DNA from: Eublepharis macularius
Lineage: Eukaryota > Chordata > Lepidosauria > Squamata > Eublepharidae
Length of the DNA stretch: 64,000 nt
Direction: 5' to 3'
Assembly (NCBI RefSeq): GCF_028583425.1
Contig: NC_072791.1
Span: 43,841,368 to 43,905,367, forward strand
The position numbers were made by a program, and so were the translations under genes. Under the pieces are notes generated by a model. That model saw nothing but the letters and a program-made list of their open reading frames with translations, was not told where the DNA came from and made no database searches. Below, piece by piece: positions 34,245 to 46,075 of this stretch; the stretch's first letter is position 1, and every line of letters starts with the position of its first letter.

Positions 34245-34437
34245 ATGATGAGGAAGTGATTGGTGGTGCCAGGGGCTGATTTGCTAAAAATTGGCCCCAG
34301 ACACTCAAATGATGTCATTTTTCAGTGCAACACGGAAGTGTGCTCGCACTTTCGACACGTGTTCCCATGCAGGTGCCTTCCCCCCACTGACCAGGTGAGC
34401 AGGGAGTAGCAGCTGGGGGCAGGGGGCTGGCAACGCT
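34245..34437. mobile_element. Fragment of a hAT-like MITE
   Basis: GGTGCCAGGGG near 34265 and GGGGCTGGCAACGCTA near 34430 are approximate inverted ends. ATGATGTCA and ACGGAAGTGTGCTCGCAC inside are like the family at 35739 and 27718. Diverged, and no target duplication. Confidence 0.45.
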
Positions 34438-35161
34438 ACTAGGCATTCAAATAAACAATGTAAAATTTTTTAAAAATAAGCTCTTCCAAAGCCCTCTGTG
34501 TTCCATCATGGTAGCTAAAAAAGACCAGAGTCAACAGATAGGGAGGTTCTAAAAGGACATTGACGCCAAGCTTCCCTTCAAGCAAGTAGAAGACACTCCT
34601 CTCACCTTTTTGGTTCCCCTCAACATATTTGGCCCTAGTTGATAGCCTAGGTTTACCTAGTACTCAGGCCAGCCCGGCCTGTAGTGTCACCTGCAAGAAG
34701 GGACTCCAGTGACAGAACAATCAAGAAGAATACAGGCAATGGGAAGGAACCAAAAAGTACACTTAAAAGTTAGTAACAAAATAATGGTGTGGGAGATCAG
34801 CATGAAGGCACCTGGCTTGACGTGTCATCTCAGTTTTCTTCGTAATTTTCTTGCTTCACATTTATTCTCATAGGAGACTCCTCTGCTATGAATGCAGCAG
34901 TTTCCCCAGTTTATGGGAATGGCGAAAATGAACAGTTGCCAGACAGTCACACAACATGGTTGCCCAATCATCTGTTGTGTAATTGAGGCAGCCAGTAATA
35001 GGCTTGGCTGGTGGTTCAGGTGGTAGTCTACTGACAGCAGCGTAGCATACTGAGAGTTTATCTAATTTTGCACTGCCATCTACTGGTTTCCCTGGAGATG
35101 TTCAGTCTTTGATTTCTAATCCCAGCCCCCCAGAATGTCTAAGCTTTTTTCAGTACTGAAT

Positions 35162-35455
35162 AGAGATGAGGACGAATCAAATTATGACCCAAAAAACCAT
35201 GCAAATCAGGCCGGTTCGTGGTTCGCAAACCAGTGATTCGTGGAAGCTTGTTTCCACGAACTGGTCTACTGGTTCATTTGGATCATAAAGGGGCAGTTTA
35301 AATGGCTATTTCCCCAGGGAAATGGCCATATAAACATTTCCTGCGGCTTGCAAGAGGCAGGTCCCTTTAAACTATCAGCTGGCAGGATAGTTTAAAGGGA
35401 CCTGCCGCTTGCAAGCCTCAGGGCCCTTTAAGCTGAGTCTGGAGGGGCTGAGGAT
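35162..35455. mobile_element. hAT-like element with TAGAGATG end, containing a long hairpin
   Basis: The left end TAGAGATGAGGACGAATCAA resembles the TAGACATGGGCACGAAC end of the element at 62580. Repeated TTCGTGG/CCACGAA words follow. A 30-bp inverted repeat with a 9-base loop lies at 35347-35415. The right terminus was not found, so the element may be truncated. Confidence 0.6.
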
Positions 35456-35738
35456 CTGGATAATAGTTTTTATTTATTACTTCCTTTTATATTTTGGTTT
35501 TCTTCTGTTGTGGCAATACATATTGTTGCCAGAAGGAAATCTTGGAGGACATTGGTCCTGAGGAAAATGGTTTAATGGCTAATATAGCTTAAACATGTAC
35601 TTGGAGTTGGTATCGTTGTGCCTTATGGATAAACTATTTGTCTTATGTGGAAATAGTGGTTTTGATAAAAGCTAAGCTGAAATAAGGTGTAACCTAGGGT
35701 TATCCATCAGCCACAACTGAAGTTCAAAATGGAAGGCA

Positions 35739-36208
35739 TAAGGTTGCCAGGTTCCCCAACCACCCCAGCAGGAGATCAGAGGCCTGCTACTTACCTTATA
35801 CTGTCCTGTGTTGTGCGTGTATGATGACATCACTTCCAGGAAGTAACGGCATTGCACAAGTCACAGGCTGTCCTGGGAGTGCTTCCATGCTCCCTCACAG
35901 GGTCAAATCCAGCCTGATTTGGCCCAAATCTGGCCACTGTGGAGCGCGGGAGTGCTGCCATGCTCCACAGAGGCCCAATTCTGGCCGATACAGGCCTGAT
36001 TCTGACCAAATCCAGTCCAATTTGGGCCTGAATTGGCCTGAATCTGGCTGCTGCGGAGTATGGGAACACGCTGCACCACCCAGGAGTGCACTGCGCCGCC
36101 CAGAGATGCACCCCAGGAGATGTGTTCCCCCCTCCGCTGGCCAGGTAAGTGGGGGCAGAGGGTGAGAGCGGGGAATCCCTGGCCCCCAATGGGGGACTGC
36201 CATCCCTA
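35739..36208. mobile_element. hAT-like MITE with near-perfect 8-bp TSD
   Basis: Left end TAAGGTTGCCAGGTTCCCC; right end GGGGGACTGCCATCCCTA. The flanks GGAAGGCA (35731-35738) and GGAAGCCA (36209-36216) agree at seven of eight positions. Inside, the words ATTTGGCCCAAATCTGG and GAATTGGCCTGAATCTGG form a loosely repeated motif. This explains the long open frames on both strands. No transposase. Confidence 0.8.
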
Positions 36209-36216
36209 GGAAGCCA

Positions 36217-37117
36217 CATTCTGTTGAAGTTAGATTTTATAATTTAAAGCATCTGCTATCAACAATATTGTGGACTTTATATTTCATTGTGTTTGGCTAT
36301 TGTAAGGTTGGATGTAAGCGTACCTATATTGATTATAGATATTTTGTTTCATTTGCCAACAAATTCATACTCAGCCATCTGGACATCCAAAGAGAAAAAG
36401 ATTTCTTGACGGTGAACGGTGTCCTCTTTTTTCGCTTGCAAAATCTGGTCACTCTAGTGGTGGTCATGGAGCCACAGCAGTAGAGACAGGTGGCTCTTGA
36501 GCAAGAAAAGGAAGAAAGATGGTGGGTGGGTTGTAGCTTCCCCTTCATCCTCCTGGGGTGAGACACAGGGGAGAGAATCGATTCCTCCCACCTTTCTGCT
36601 CCCTAGGTGATTGCTAGATTTTCCTAGTGGTTGGGCTGGCCCTGTATGCATGTTAAAACTGATTTTAAAGAGTGTTGGGATTTGACAGTTTTCATTAGCT
36701 GTTTTACTATTTTAGGTAATGATGGAAATATTTGTTTTCCTGTTAACGTTGCAAGCTACTCTGATTATTTGGAAGGGCAGGAAATAATGTTTAAAAGTAC
36801 AATGAAATCACAATGGCATTAGGACCAAATGTCATGAATCACCTGGGCACCTCATAAAAAGGTTTCCCGTTTGGGAAAGTATTTTGGAGGACAGTATTTG
36901 CATTATTTGTGTGACTAAGGTGTTGGTTTTGATCAACACATTATTTGAACATTGCTTGTGCAGAAATCCTCAGACTTTGGTATTGCAGTGATGCTGATCA
37001 CACAGTGATTTCAGAATCCTGATGGTCTGTAGCCCTGTTCACACATTGTGGGAGGCATGGGGCTGGCCAGCTGCTTATTTCTCCCTCCCTTCTTTGGGGC
37101 TGGTGCTGGGGCAGGGT
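36217..37117. other. Intergenic DNA without recognised genes
   Basis: Several open frames of 60-80 codons occur, but none has a family motif or flanking splice signals. I see nothing else to support. Confidence 0.5.
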
Positions 37118-37255
37118 GGGGGTAGAGGCCTTTCTTCCATCTCTATCAACCTCTGCCTATTACCTAATGCTTTTAAATGAGAAGCCAGGGACTGAAACTG
37201 GGACCTTCTGCACGCAAAGCAGATGTTCAGCCACTTGGCCACAGCCCCTATCCTG
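37118..37255 (-). mobile_element. tRNA-derived SINE (GCATGCAGAAGGTCCC family), minus strand
   Basis: On the minus strand: GGGCTGTGGCCAAGTGGCTG, ACATCTGCTTTGCGTGCAGA, the B-box-like GTCCCAGTTTCAGTCCC and the start of the body. Related copies are at 41655, 47605 and 38226. The 3' part is missing. Confidence 0.8.
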
Positions 37256-37682
37256 ACATGTGGTCCTATCCTAAGCAGAGTGCCTGTATTTTTTTTAAAG
37301 TCTCTAGTGGATTTTTCTACAGAGCAGATCATTATGTAAGAAGAGCCTTGTGGAGACAGTGAAAGGGAATGAATATTTTAGCTTTTCAGTAACTGGCCAT
37401 TTCCATTTTAAAGAGATTAAAAGAACAACCATCTGTTGGGTGCTGCTGAATATTCAACACTCATTCAGCAACGGGATTATGTATGAATATAAAAATGTGT
37501 TGTTATAGAGCTTCATAAATATACACAACACTTCACTAGCAGAAAAAAACTTGTCAGGTAGCAAGGGCAAAGGCCTTTTTAGCGGGGGAGACTGGGGCAC
37601 ATCTCTGCCGGCCTGGCATCATAAGGCCTGGGCAGAGCTTCTGTTTCTCTTCCTGTTACAGGGAAGAGAACCAGTCTAGTGG

Positions 37683-37812
37683 ATGATGATGATGACAACA
37701 ACAACAATAATAACATTCGATTTATATACCGCCCTTCAGGACAACTTAACACCCACTCAGAGCGGTTTACAAAGTATCCCCACAACAATCACCCTGTGAG
37801 GTGGGTGGATCC
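37683..37812 (-). mobile_element. 5'-truncated SINE of the TTG-tail family
   Basis: The tail repeat (GATGATGATGATGAC then AACAACAACAATAATAAC) precedes ATATACCGCCCTTCAGGACA, ACTTAACACCCACTCAGAGC and CACCCTGTGAGGTGGGTGGA. This is the 3' half of the SINE found at 32350, 41373 and 51661. The tRNA head is absent. Confidence 0.88.
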
Positions 37813-38225
37813 CAGACCAAAACTGTGCAAGGTATTTCCATTGCTATTCCTTTGTCTGCATTATATTTGTATTTTTGTACAAATATATTCCAATGGGAAT
37901 ATATTCATTTATATTAAAATAAATAAAAATGAATCCATTTTTTAAAAGTCTCTGCCCCATTTTATTCCTGAGGATGTCAATTCTATCCCCAAATGTGAGA
38001 TGGCCTACCAGAGAGAGTGCCTCCATTCACTGTCTTAGGCATCGTAAGAGTCTTATTTCATAGGGCAATTTGGTGGAGGGTGAACTTATTTGGCAGATTT
38101 GGCTGTTTTGAAACTTGTTTTTATCTCGTTGCTGGACTCTGCCATTGCTTTTGTGTCGTTGTAGTGAATGCAGCTTTGGTAGCTGCCTTGAGTCTGAGGA
38201 CAGAAGGTGAGATATATAAATTTTA

Positions 38226-38290
38226 TATAACCTGGGACTTCCTGTATGCAAATGCAAAGCAAACATTCTACTGAGTCATGGTCCCTCCCC
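38226..38290 (-). mobile_element. SINE head fragment
   Basis: On the minus strand, GACCATGACTCAGTAGAATG, TTTGCTTTGCATTTGCATAC and AGGAAGTCCCAGGTTATA follow the head of the SINE at 47605 with several changes. Confidence 0.55.
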
Positions 38291-38604
38291 TATAATATAG
38301 TGACAACACATCCCCCCCCTCTTGTGTTTTAGTCCAGGACCATTTTCCAAAAATCTGCTTATTTATGGTGTTGGAGGTATTTTTGGTGATTTTTTTTAGT
38401 TTTTTTTAAACCATAATTTGAATGTGTTAAATCCAAATATTCTGTTTTCAACTCTTAATTCTAAGACGCACCTACGAAATCTGAATTACATTATACTTCC
38501 TTATTGTGAACCAGATGGGATAGAGATTTAGAATATAAATAACTTATTAAAAGAATTTACAGATATCTGCTAAGCCTTTTTTCGAATCTTTGCTAGAATA
38601 CTTA

Positions 38605-38692
38605 CAGTGCAATCCTATGGAGAGTTACTCCAGTCTAAGCCCATTGAAGTCAATGGCCTTAGACTGGAGTAACTCTCCATAGGATTGCACTG
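38605..38692. mobile_element. 88-bp palindromic MITE, second copy
   Basis: CAGTGCAATCCTATGGAGAG is mirrored exactly at the right end. The middle AGTCTAAGCCCATTGAAG pairs with its complement with only small differences. Same family as 33015-33100, with the arms better preserved. Confidence 0.92.
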
Positions 38693-40128
38693 TTTATCAT
38701 TGCTAGGACTTTGCTCTGCCTTCCTCTATACAGTACCATTTTCTAGAAAGCAGTGGGTGTCTTGAAAGTCTTCCTTTCATTCATCATTTGATAGATATTT
38801 GGGGCAATAGGCAGATGTCTTCCTTTTTATTTAGGGCTTTTGTCTCTCTCTGTGTGCACACGTGCGCGTGTGTGGAACGTTTCACCAAATATTTGCCTTT
38901 TATGCAAATCAGTGGCTTGCAGACATTCATTTGATTGTACCAAGAGGGAGTTTCTCAGAATCAGCAGCAGGCAGAAAATGATTCAAATGTTAATGTCGGC
39001 AACAGCTTTCATGACACATAAGGATGCTCAATAAATTGAGAGTTGGAACATTTGCCTGTAATTGCTATACTCTCTCTCATTTTCTCTAGTCTTTCACAAT
39101 CACAGCTAGAAGGTTACTACATTCCTCCCCCCCACACACACACATGCCCTATCATATTGTACTAAGACAATCAAACCAGTTTAGGATACATATTGATGAA
39201 TTAGCTGGGAAGAATGTGGATATTACACTGAGAATGTGGGCACCAATGGAATCACTCATTCATGGCAAATAGGATGAGATTAATAATCATATCACAGGCA
39301 GCCTCAGAGTAGCCCTGCACGGGCCATCCCCCCCCCCCATGATTTCTTCCATTATAAACTCTTAGCCTGTGCAGATGGGGGGGGGCTTATTACACTCCTT
39401 TTCTGATTGGTGAGAATGGCAACTGGCACACCCTGCTGCATGGACAGCTTCTCTGGATGACTCAACGTGCTTATCATACAGAATCATTCACTTTGAATAC
39501 TCATGAGAGAAGTTTGGTAAACTACCTTCTACTGAGCCCTAACTGAGGTAGTGATCACTTTTCCTAGAGCCATGCAGGTAGGTCACATGGGGATCCCATT
39601 GGAGTAAAACCAACATCATCTAAGAAACCATTTGTATTTAATTCAGGTGTTTTTTTAAAAAAATCATTTGTATGCGTATATATCCAGAGTAACATGTATT
39701 ATGTACCTTGAAGTCTTCGGGATGGCAGCAGTTCTGAACAATCCAAGGGCAAACAAAGTAACAGCTAAAAACAATAACGAGATTTATTTAGGGAAACATA
39801 AAATAAATTAAGCATATAAAAAAACATAGAACATTATTCTAATACAATACCTGACCTATAGCAAAATGCAATAAATCAGGGTAAATGCTTCAAGTTACAA
39901 AGTCCCTGGAGAAGAAAACCTATTTTTGTGTTCCAGCTGGCAGATTGCAGCTATCAAGCAGGCAAAACTAAGAAAAAAACTTGTATAAGAAAAACAAATT
40001 GCAGCTAGGATACAGTGTGATATTACTGTAGAATCATCATACATCTGTCTCTGTTACCAGTTTGAAGAAGACCCTCTAGACTAAGAATAGATGAATATAA
40101 CATACGGTTTAAACGTCAAGATAAAGAT
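38693..40128. other. Intergenic DNA without recognised genes
   Basis: Homopolymer C runs (39129, 39330) and a G run (39378) are present. No exon, RNA gene or assignable repeat is visible. Confidence 0.5.
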
Positions 40129-40208
40129 GCAGTCCTAGTCACACCTACCTTGAATAAGCCTGATTATCCACCATGGAAGTGATTTCTGAGTAAACATGCA
40201 TGGGACTG
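40129..40208. mobile_element. Eroded palindromic MITE, second family
   Basis: GCAGTCCTAGTCACACCTACC and TTCTGAGTAAACATGCATGG followed by GACTGGG are the two ends of a short, imperfect palindrome. The texture is common in squamate DNA (AGTCCTATGCACACTTAC type). The centre is strongly diverged. Confidence 0.55.
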
Positions 40209-40374
40209 GGGAGTCAGTACCCTAAACCCATGAGCTAAACCTCCTAGGAATGGCTCTGCTAGAGAATATTAGTTTGAATACAGATGGACTCATGAAGAAA
40301 CCTGTCAGATCAGAGTATGAGTCGTTTCCTGTTTCTAACAGTAGCCAGGCAGATTCCTCCAGAAAGTTTACAGT

Positions 40375-41345
40375 TTATAAATGTATTTACTTATTTATAG
40401 TTGGCCTTTCTTGCTGAGATTCAAGGCAGATTACACAGAGTGAGTCAATATGAACTCAAGCATAGAATAACAAAGCAATAGGGCATGGATTGCAGAAATT
40501 TGAATTCACCGGGAAATCTGATACAGAACTACAAGCTATGCTGAAACAAAGCATAAGCAATTAAACATGGCATACTAAATGACACAGAAGCTACACAGTG
40601 CGTACACAGTAGTACTGTCCATAACCACTGTCCCTTAACCAAAATCTCTCTCTGAACCATTTCCTTACCGTATAGCCCTTCTACTTGTGTAAAAAAGCCC
40701 TCCTGAATAACTCAGTCTCGTATAATTTGCAGAAAGCCAGGAGAATGGGAGCCCTCCTAAGCTCATCAGGCAGGCCGTTCCATAAGGTGGGTGCCGCTAG
40801 AGAGCATGCACATGAAGGAGCAGTTGTTGATCTGACTGTTTGCAGGGTGGCGCCTGCAGAAGGCCGTGGTCAGATGAGCAAAGCTACCATGGCAGAACAG
40901 AGGAAAAGAGGCAATCGTGCAGATATGAAGGACCAGTGCCACGAAGGGTTTTGTATGTGATAACCAACAACATGAACTGAGACTGCTAACTGATAGGAGT
41001 GACTATAGAAAGAGAGTGATGATAACTGATGGAGTGACTGCAGAAAGAGAGTGATATCCATGCTCTAGTACTTACCTCCCCATAATAACCGAGGTGCAGC
41101 GTTCTGCATCAACTGGAGTCTCTGAGCTGACTTTGAAGGAGACCTATGTAGAGCTCATTGCAGTAGTCTAGTTTTGATGTTACCATGGTGAGGATCTAGG
41201 TGGCTAGATTGGCCTTTTCAAGTAGGAGGCCATCTTCTGGGCTAAAGTGAGTTGGAAGATAGCCTTTTTTTGCAGCTGCATTAACTTGCTTCTCTAGCAG
41301 CAATGCTAGATCCAGTATAACCCCCAGGCTCTTAACCAAGTCTGC
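40375..41345 (-). mobile_element. L2-clade LINE 3' part, minus strand
   Basis: The tail AAATGTATTTACTTATTTAT and GGCCTTTCTTGCTGAGATTC (antisense of the CAGCAAGAAAGGCC end) is followed by the antisense ORF2 end. That part has GGGAGCCCTCCTAAGCTCAT, CAGGCAGGCCGTTCCATAAG, GCGTTCTGCATCAACTGGAG and AACCCCCAGGCTCTTAACCA. The order matches the L2 at 22556-23923. Many stops. The SINE at 41373 begins at its upstream end. Confidence 0.88.
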
Positions 41346-41372
41346 AAGGGTCAGCTAAAGACCGCAACCCTA

Positions 41373-41634
41373 GAGCCAGTTTGGTGTCATGATTAAGAGC
41401 ATGGGACTCTAACCTGGAGAGCCAGGTTTGATTCCCCACTCCTCCACGAAGCCAGCTGGGTGACCTTGGGTCAGTCACAGTTCTCTGGAGCTCTCTCAGC
41501 CCCACCCACCTCACAGGGTGACTGTTGTGGGGTAATAATAACACTTTGTAAACCACTGTGAGTGGGCATTAAGTTGTCCTGAAGGGCGGTATATAAATCG
41601 AATGTCATTGTCGTTGTCGTTGTCGTTGTCACTC
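41373..41634 (+). mobile_element. tRNA-derived SINE with GTTGTC tail, full length
   Basis: Head GCCAGTTTGGTGTCATGATT and AAGAGCATGGGACTC; B-box-like GGTTTGATTCCCCAC. The body has GTGACCTTGGGTCAGTCACA and CTCAGCCCCACCCACCTCAC. The 3' end has CCTGAAGGGCGGTATATAAA and a GTTGTC repeat. Same family as 51661, 32350 and 37683. Confidence 0.92.
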
Positions 41635-41654
41635 CCAGCATCTCATATTCAGGG

Positions 41655-42030
41655 GTGTGGGGCATTCATACAGAAAGTCCCAGGTTCAGTCCTTGGCATG
41701 TCCAATTAAAACAGGGATCAGGTGATACAAAAAACCCCACCTGAGACCCCAGAGAGCCACTCCCACTCCCAGTAGACGCTGCTGATCTTGGCTGATCAAT
41801 GATTTTGACAGACCATGTGAAGTATAGTTTCCCTTCAGTGGTACCCTTTTTTCTGTGTCTTTTATCTGTTATTATCTGTTGCTTTATTTGTTTGTCTGTC
41901 TCACTGATGTTCAGAAATTTTGTCATTGTGTTTTCATTGTGATTGTACTAATTACAAACCACCCTGAGGGCTTTTAAAGTTAAATGGCCAGGTAAAAAAG
42001 AATCCGTAAAAAACAAATAAAATAAATGTA
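41655..42030 (+). mobile_element. tRNA-derived SINE followed by an L2-type tail
   Basis: GAAAGTCCCAGGTTCAGTCC is the B-box region and TGGCATGTCCAATTAAAACA, GATCAGGTGATAC and CACCTGAGACCCCAGAGAGC form the body. This is the family found at 47605. The stretch to 42030, with AAACCACCCTGAGGGC and AACAAATAAAATAAATG, has an L2-type 3' end and may be a separate older fragment. Confidence 0.7.
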
Positions 42031-44127
42031 GCTATCATGGTTTATGCAGATTGATAGAGTACCTTATCTTTGGGTTTGCTTAACTTTTTTTTAAAAGCCA
42101 TCATCACATGTTGTGGTAACGAATGCCTTGAGTGCATTTGACACCTTGTGAAATAGAATCTTTGATCCATCTAAAGTGATTGCTGAGAAATCCAGTTGGG
42201 TGAACCCAAGTCCTGATATTATGAGAAGAGAAAAATCTCTATCCATTGTCTTCACACTGGTCATAATATTATAGGACTCCAACTACAAGTTACATTCCCC
42301 CCTCTGTGATCTTTTAAAAAGAGAGCCATTTCTTTTTCAAATGCTTTTCAAGGGGGAGAATGGCATGGGTTGGGAAGGCCATCTAGCCCTTTCCACTGCT
42401 GCCATTTTCCTTCTGAAAAACCATCTTTGATCTACTTTTACCCTAAGGGAGAATATATGGGTTACCTATATTGGCTCCAGCAGGGGCACAAGGAGCTCAG
42501 GGTAGCTTTTTTCAGTAGATCAGCAGGGGATGAAAGAGTTAAAGAGCCCCTCTCATCCTATGCTGTTCTCTCCTTCAAGAAGGCAGTTCCATTAGCTGCA
42601 TCAGAAAAAAGAAAATAAAAAAGAAATCTTTTTAAAAGATCATGAAATGAAACGTAGTTTGATCCTAGTCTCTGTAACATTCGCTCTTGTCTTTTTCTAA
42701 GCTAAAAAGTCCTCAAATACTTTAACCTTTTCTCCTAGGGAAGGTGCTCTTTAAAAATTGGCTATCTTCCAGTCTCCTAATAAGAAAGCTGATTATAATG
42801 ACAAGTCTTGCCGGCAGAGAGCAAACAGGTCATTTTCCATACCAAAATATAAATGAACACAAATCAGATGAAAAAAGGCAACCTTCTGAAACCAGTGGGA
42901 GAATATTTGAATACACCAGAAGAAAAAGGTACATAATCATATCGGCCTGTAGAAAAAAAAATTTAAAAATCACAGTAGTGTAATACTTTTTTTAAAAAAC
43001 CCTCCAAATACTGAATGTGTAACCTTTGAAGTTTTTCAGAATTCTTCCTCAGGCTGGATGTTAAATACAAGAAAAAGGTTTGAGTGAGTGAGTGAGTGAG
43101 TAGATTTTGATGAGAGACAGACAGACACACACGGGGTGGGGGTGGGGGAGGAGCTAAAACTACCCCCTTCCCTCCCAAAGGGGTTCTCTGACTGGAGGAA
43201 GATCATTCTCTAATGGGACTTATATAGGGATTATATGTCTTTCCATCCTTAAATAATGTTATTCAATTTGGCTTCCATTGGCTAGTTACGTAGTTCATCT
43301 TCTAGAATTATTCTCCAGCTTTAGGGAAGATTTTGATGAACTGCTAGCTGTTTCATTTTCAAAGGGAGTCTCATTTTGCTTCTTCATGCCAGGAGCTGCT
43401 GATGAATCTTTAAACCAGTTTTGTAATCTACATGTAATCTGATTGAGACTCTACAACATCTCCTGAACTCCATTTTTTAAAAAAAGCTACAACCTGCATA
43501 TTTTGTCTTCCTTTTTCACTCCCTCCTTTTAATAATCTTGACTACCTGGGCCAGATTAAGAGAAACTGAAGTCCTAAAATATATCATGAGGCCCCCTAGC
43601 ACTTTTTAACCAATTATGTCAGACATGAAATTTAGAAGTTTTTAAAATTTATTTAGAGGGCCCTTGTAATGGGAGGCCCTAAGCGGAGGTTGACTTAGCT
43701 TGTGTGCAGATCTGGCTCTCTTGACTACACATTCAGCATAATAAAAAGTGCAGGAGAACTCGAAATCTTGCTGCAACTGTTCTGTGCTCTTTGGATTGGT
43801 CCTATATATATAAAAAAATGGTTGCTTTTGGATTTAATCTAACAAAGACACCAATGCTGGCTTGAAAGTTGTTGTTCTTCAACAAAATACGTTTCTAATG
43901 AGAGATTCTGGCATGAAACTGCTGATTTACCATTCATCAGAAAGCTCAACACAATCTCATTAGGCCTCACGGATGAGTTTGTCCTATCACCCTACAGGTG
44001 TTAAATTAGCTTTGTGAGCCTAGGAAGGATATATTACTGCTGTTGTGAATAACGTTACAGAACAATATCACTGCCTTTTAACTCCACTGTTGACATCTTT
44101 TTCTCTATCCATTGAGTATCTCTATTA
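42031..44127. other. Intergenic DNA without recognised genes
   Basis: A GAGT tetranucleotide repeat lies at about 43080-43100, followed by GACAGACAGACACACACG. Short open frames show no motifs. Nothing else is supported. Confidence 0.5.
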
Positions 44128-44200
44128 GCTGAGGACACACTTCATGCATTGAAGCTTGTGCCACAATAAATCTGTTTTAAGGTGCCATAAGACTCATTTT
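44128..44200. mobile_element. Fragment of the GTAGCACC/TAAGCTTT dispersed repeat
   Basis: CATGCATTGAAGCTTGTGCC and ACAATAAATCTGTTTTAAGG followed by TGCCATAAGACTC correspond to the antisense order of the repeat at 28910, strongly diverged. Confidence 0.6.
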
Positions 44201-44476
44201 TGTTTGTTTTCATTATATTCATGTTCTCTTCTAGCTCCAGGAACTATAACTCAAACGTTTGGCTCTGCTAGCATTAGCAGAGCTGGGTCCAGGTTTCGAG
44301 AGTCTTTGGCCAAGATGCCCTCTGGTGCCCCCCATTAAGCATACTGCCCCTCCTGTTCAGTGCATATAGATGCACACACACACTCTGGAGGGAGAAGAGC
44401 ACAGCTCTTCAGTGTTCTCTAAGATCCATCAATGCCGGTATGGGTTCACTGTTGTCTCCTCCAGGAGATGGGCGAC

Positions 44477-44685
44477 CAGGGTTGCCAAGTCTGCACTGGG
44501 AAAATCCTAGAGATTTGGAGGTGGAGTATGAAGAGGGTGGAATTTGGAGAGGGGAGGACCTTCACAGAGTTCCCCTGCACAAAGCAGCCATTTTCTCCAG
44601 GAGAACTGATCTCTGTTGTCTGGACATCAGTTGTAATTCCTGGAGATCTCCAAGCCACACCTGGAGGCTGGCAACCCCCAGGGGG
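44477..44685. mobile_element. hAT-like MITE (CAGGGTTGCCAA..GGCTGGCAACC)
   Basis: Left end CAGGGTTGCCAAGTCTGC; right end CTGGAGGCTGGCAACCCCC. Inside are AAGCAGCCATTTTCTCCAGG, AGAACTGATCTCTGTTGTCT and CAGTTGTAATTCCTGGAGAT. These are words of a very common squamate short element as I remember it. A clean target duplication was not found. Overlapping open frames here are not genes. Confidence 0.8.
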
Positions 44686-45889
44686 CAAAGACACCCTAAT
44701 GGTGTCTCATGATGACACTACATCGATTCTGCCTGTCTCACTGGATGTGACATCACCACAATGTGAGATGCTCTAGGATTTACCACAGAGTGACATTGCA
44801 GTGTCACAGGATGCTGTTTCAGCTTCCCAGTTCCCCCCACTGCTGCCCTATCAAGTAGTTGGAAGTCAGGAGGCTGCCTGTCAAAGTTGGCAGCCTGGGC
44901 TCCCTAACCTGGAGGGAACCAAGTTGAAGATTCTTTTACTCTCTTGTTAGCCTTGCTGGCACCAGTGGGACTTAAAGGGTCATGATGTAGTGTCTTCCCA
45001 GGTGCCCCTCCCAAGGAAATGGAAGATTGACCCAGATGTTTCTGCAATATCACAAGACCCTTCTAGGAAGTCTCCTATTTCCTGGCCAGAGATTTCTGTA
45101 GGAGGCAGCAAAGCACGGTCTCTTAGCCGAGAGCATCACTCTGCTGCTTTTGGGTGTATCTCCAAACAAGAATTGGGAGATTGTCCCGAAAGACCCTGTG
45201 ACATTGCAGAGGCCTCTAGTGGGACCAGATGGGCTAAACATCTGTAGGTACTGGTGGTCTCTCTGTTGGGTCTTGATAGATGCCAAACCATGCTGACCCT
45301 TGATGCCAGCTCTGAGCATTAGCATACAAACATGTATATACTTGGTTCCTCTTTTCCATTGTTTACGCATTTTTCCTTTCTCCTAATTTTTTGAAAATTT
45401 AAAGGTTTCTTACCATTGATGCCATCTGACTTATTGCTGAATGCTAAGACATGGTTACCTGAGTTTCACCAAGGCAACAGCCTGTCTAAAGGGCAAAAGC
45501 TTTTTACTTTAGTCTCTTGAAATTGTCCTGACTGATTTTCAATATGTGGCAACATGTAGAACATAATGCGTGCTCCTAGAGAGCTGCTTTGGATGACATC
45601 TTCTTGCCTGCAGCATCTCTCAGAAGATCAGCATCAAACTCAGGAAACTGGATGGTTTACAAGGAGACGACAAAGCAGTGTGCCAGACAAGAGTTGGGTC
45701 CATTCAGGAAGGCAAGTTAATGTGACGGATTCCGACATACATTTTAATATGGAGGAAGGATGCAAGGGTGAGGTTAGGGGCTAAATCTGAAGCTGAAAAA
45801 GAGCAATGGAAAATTAATCAGCTTTCCTGGTCATGTGAAAGCAAATGGGTGGTCAACTTTCCCCTTGGTAGGAAGTCTTCACAACTATG
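44686..45889. other. Intergenic DNA without recognised genes
   Basis: Frames of 70-110 codons on both strands (for example 44990-45247 plus and 45370-45050 minus) carry no motif and have no splice context. AGTTGGCAGCCTGGGCTCCC at 44882 may be another short MITE end. Confidence 0.45.
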
Positions 45890-46075
45890 TGTTACGTTTT
45901 ATCCTCCCCTACCCTCCAGGGAATTTGGGGTTGTGTACAATATTCTCTTCCCCCCTTCATTTTATCATCATGGCAAGCCCATGAGAAAGGTTAGGCAGAA
46001 GGAGAATGACTGGCCTAAATCAATTAACTTTACGGCAGAGAGGGGATTTGAACTGAGATCACCTACATACAAATA
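45890..46075 (-). mobile_element. MIR-like SINE body fragment
   Basis: The words CATCATGGCAAGCCCATGAG, AAAGGTTAGGCAGAAGGAGA, ATGACTGGCCTAAATC, and AGAGGGGATTTGAACTGAGA match the antisense of the MIR-like SINE body and B-box region. Diverged. Confidence 0.6.
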
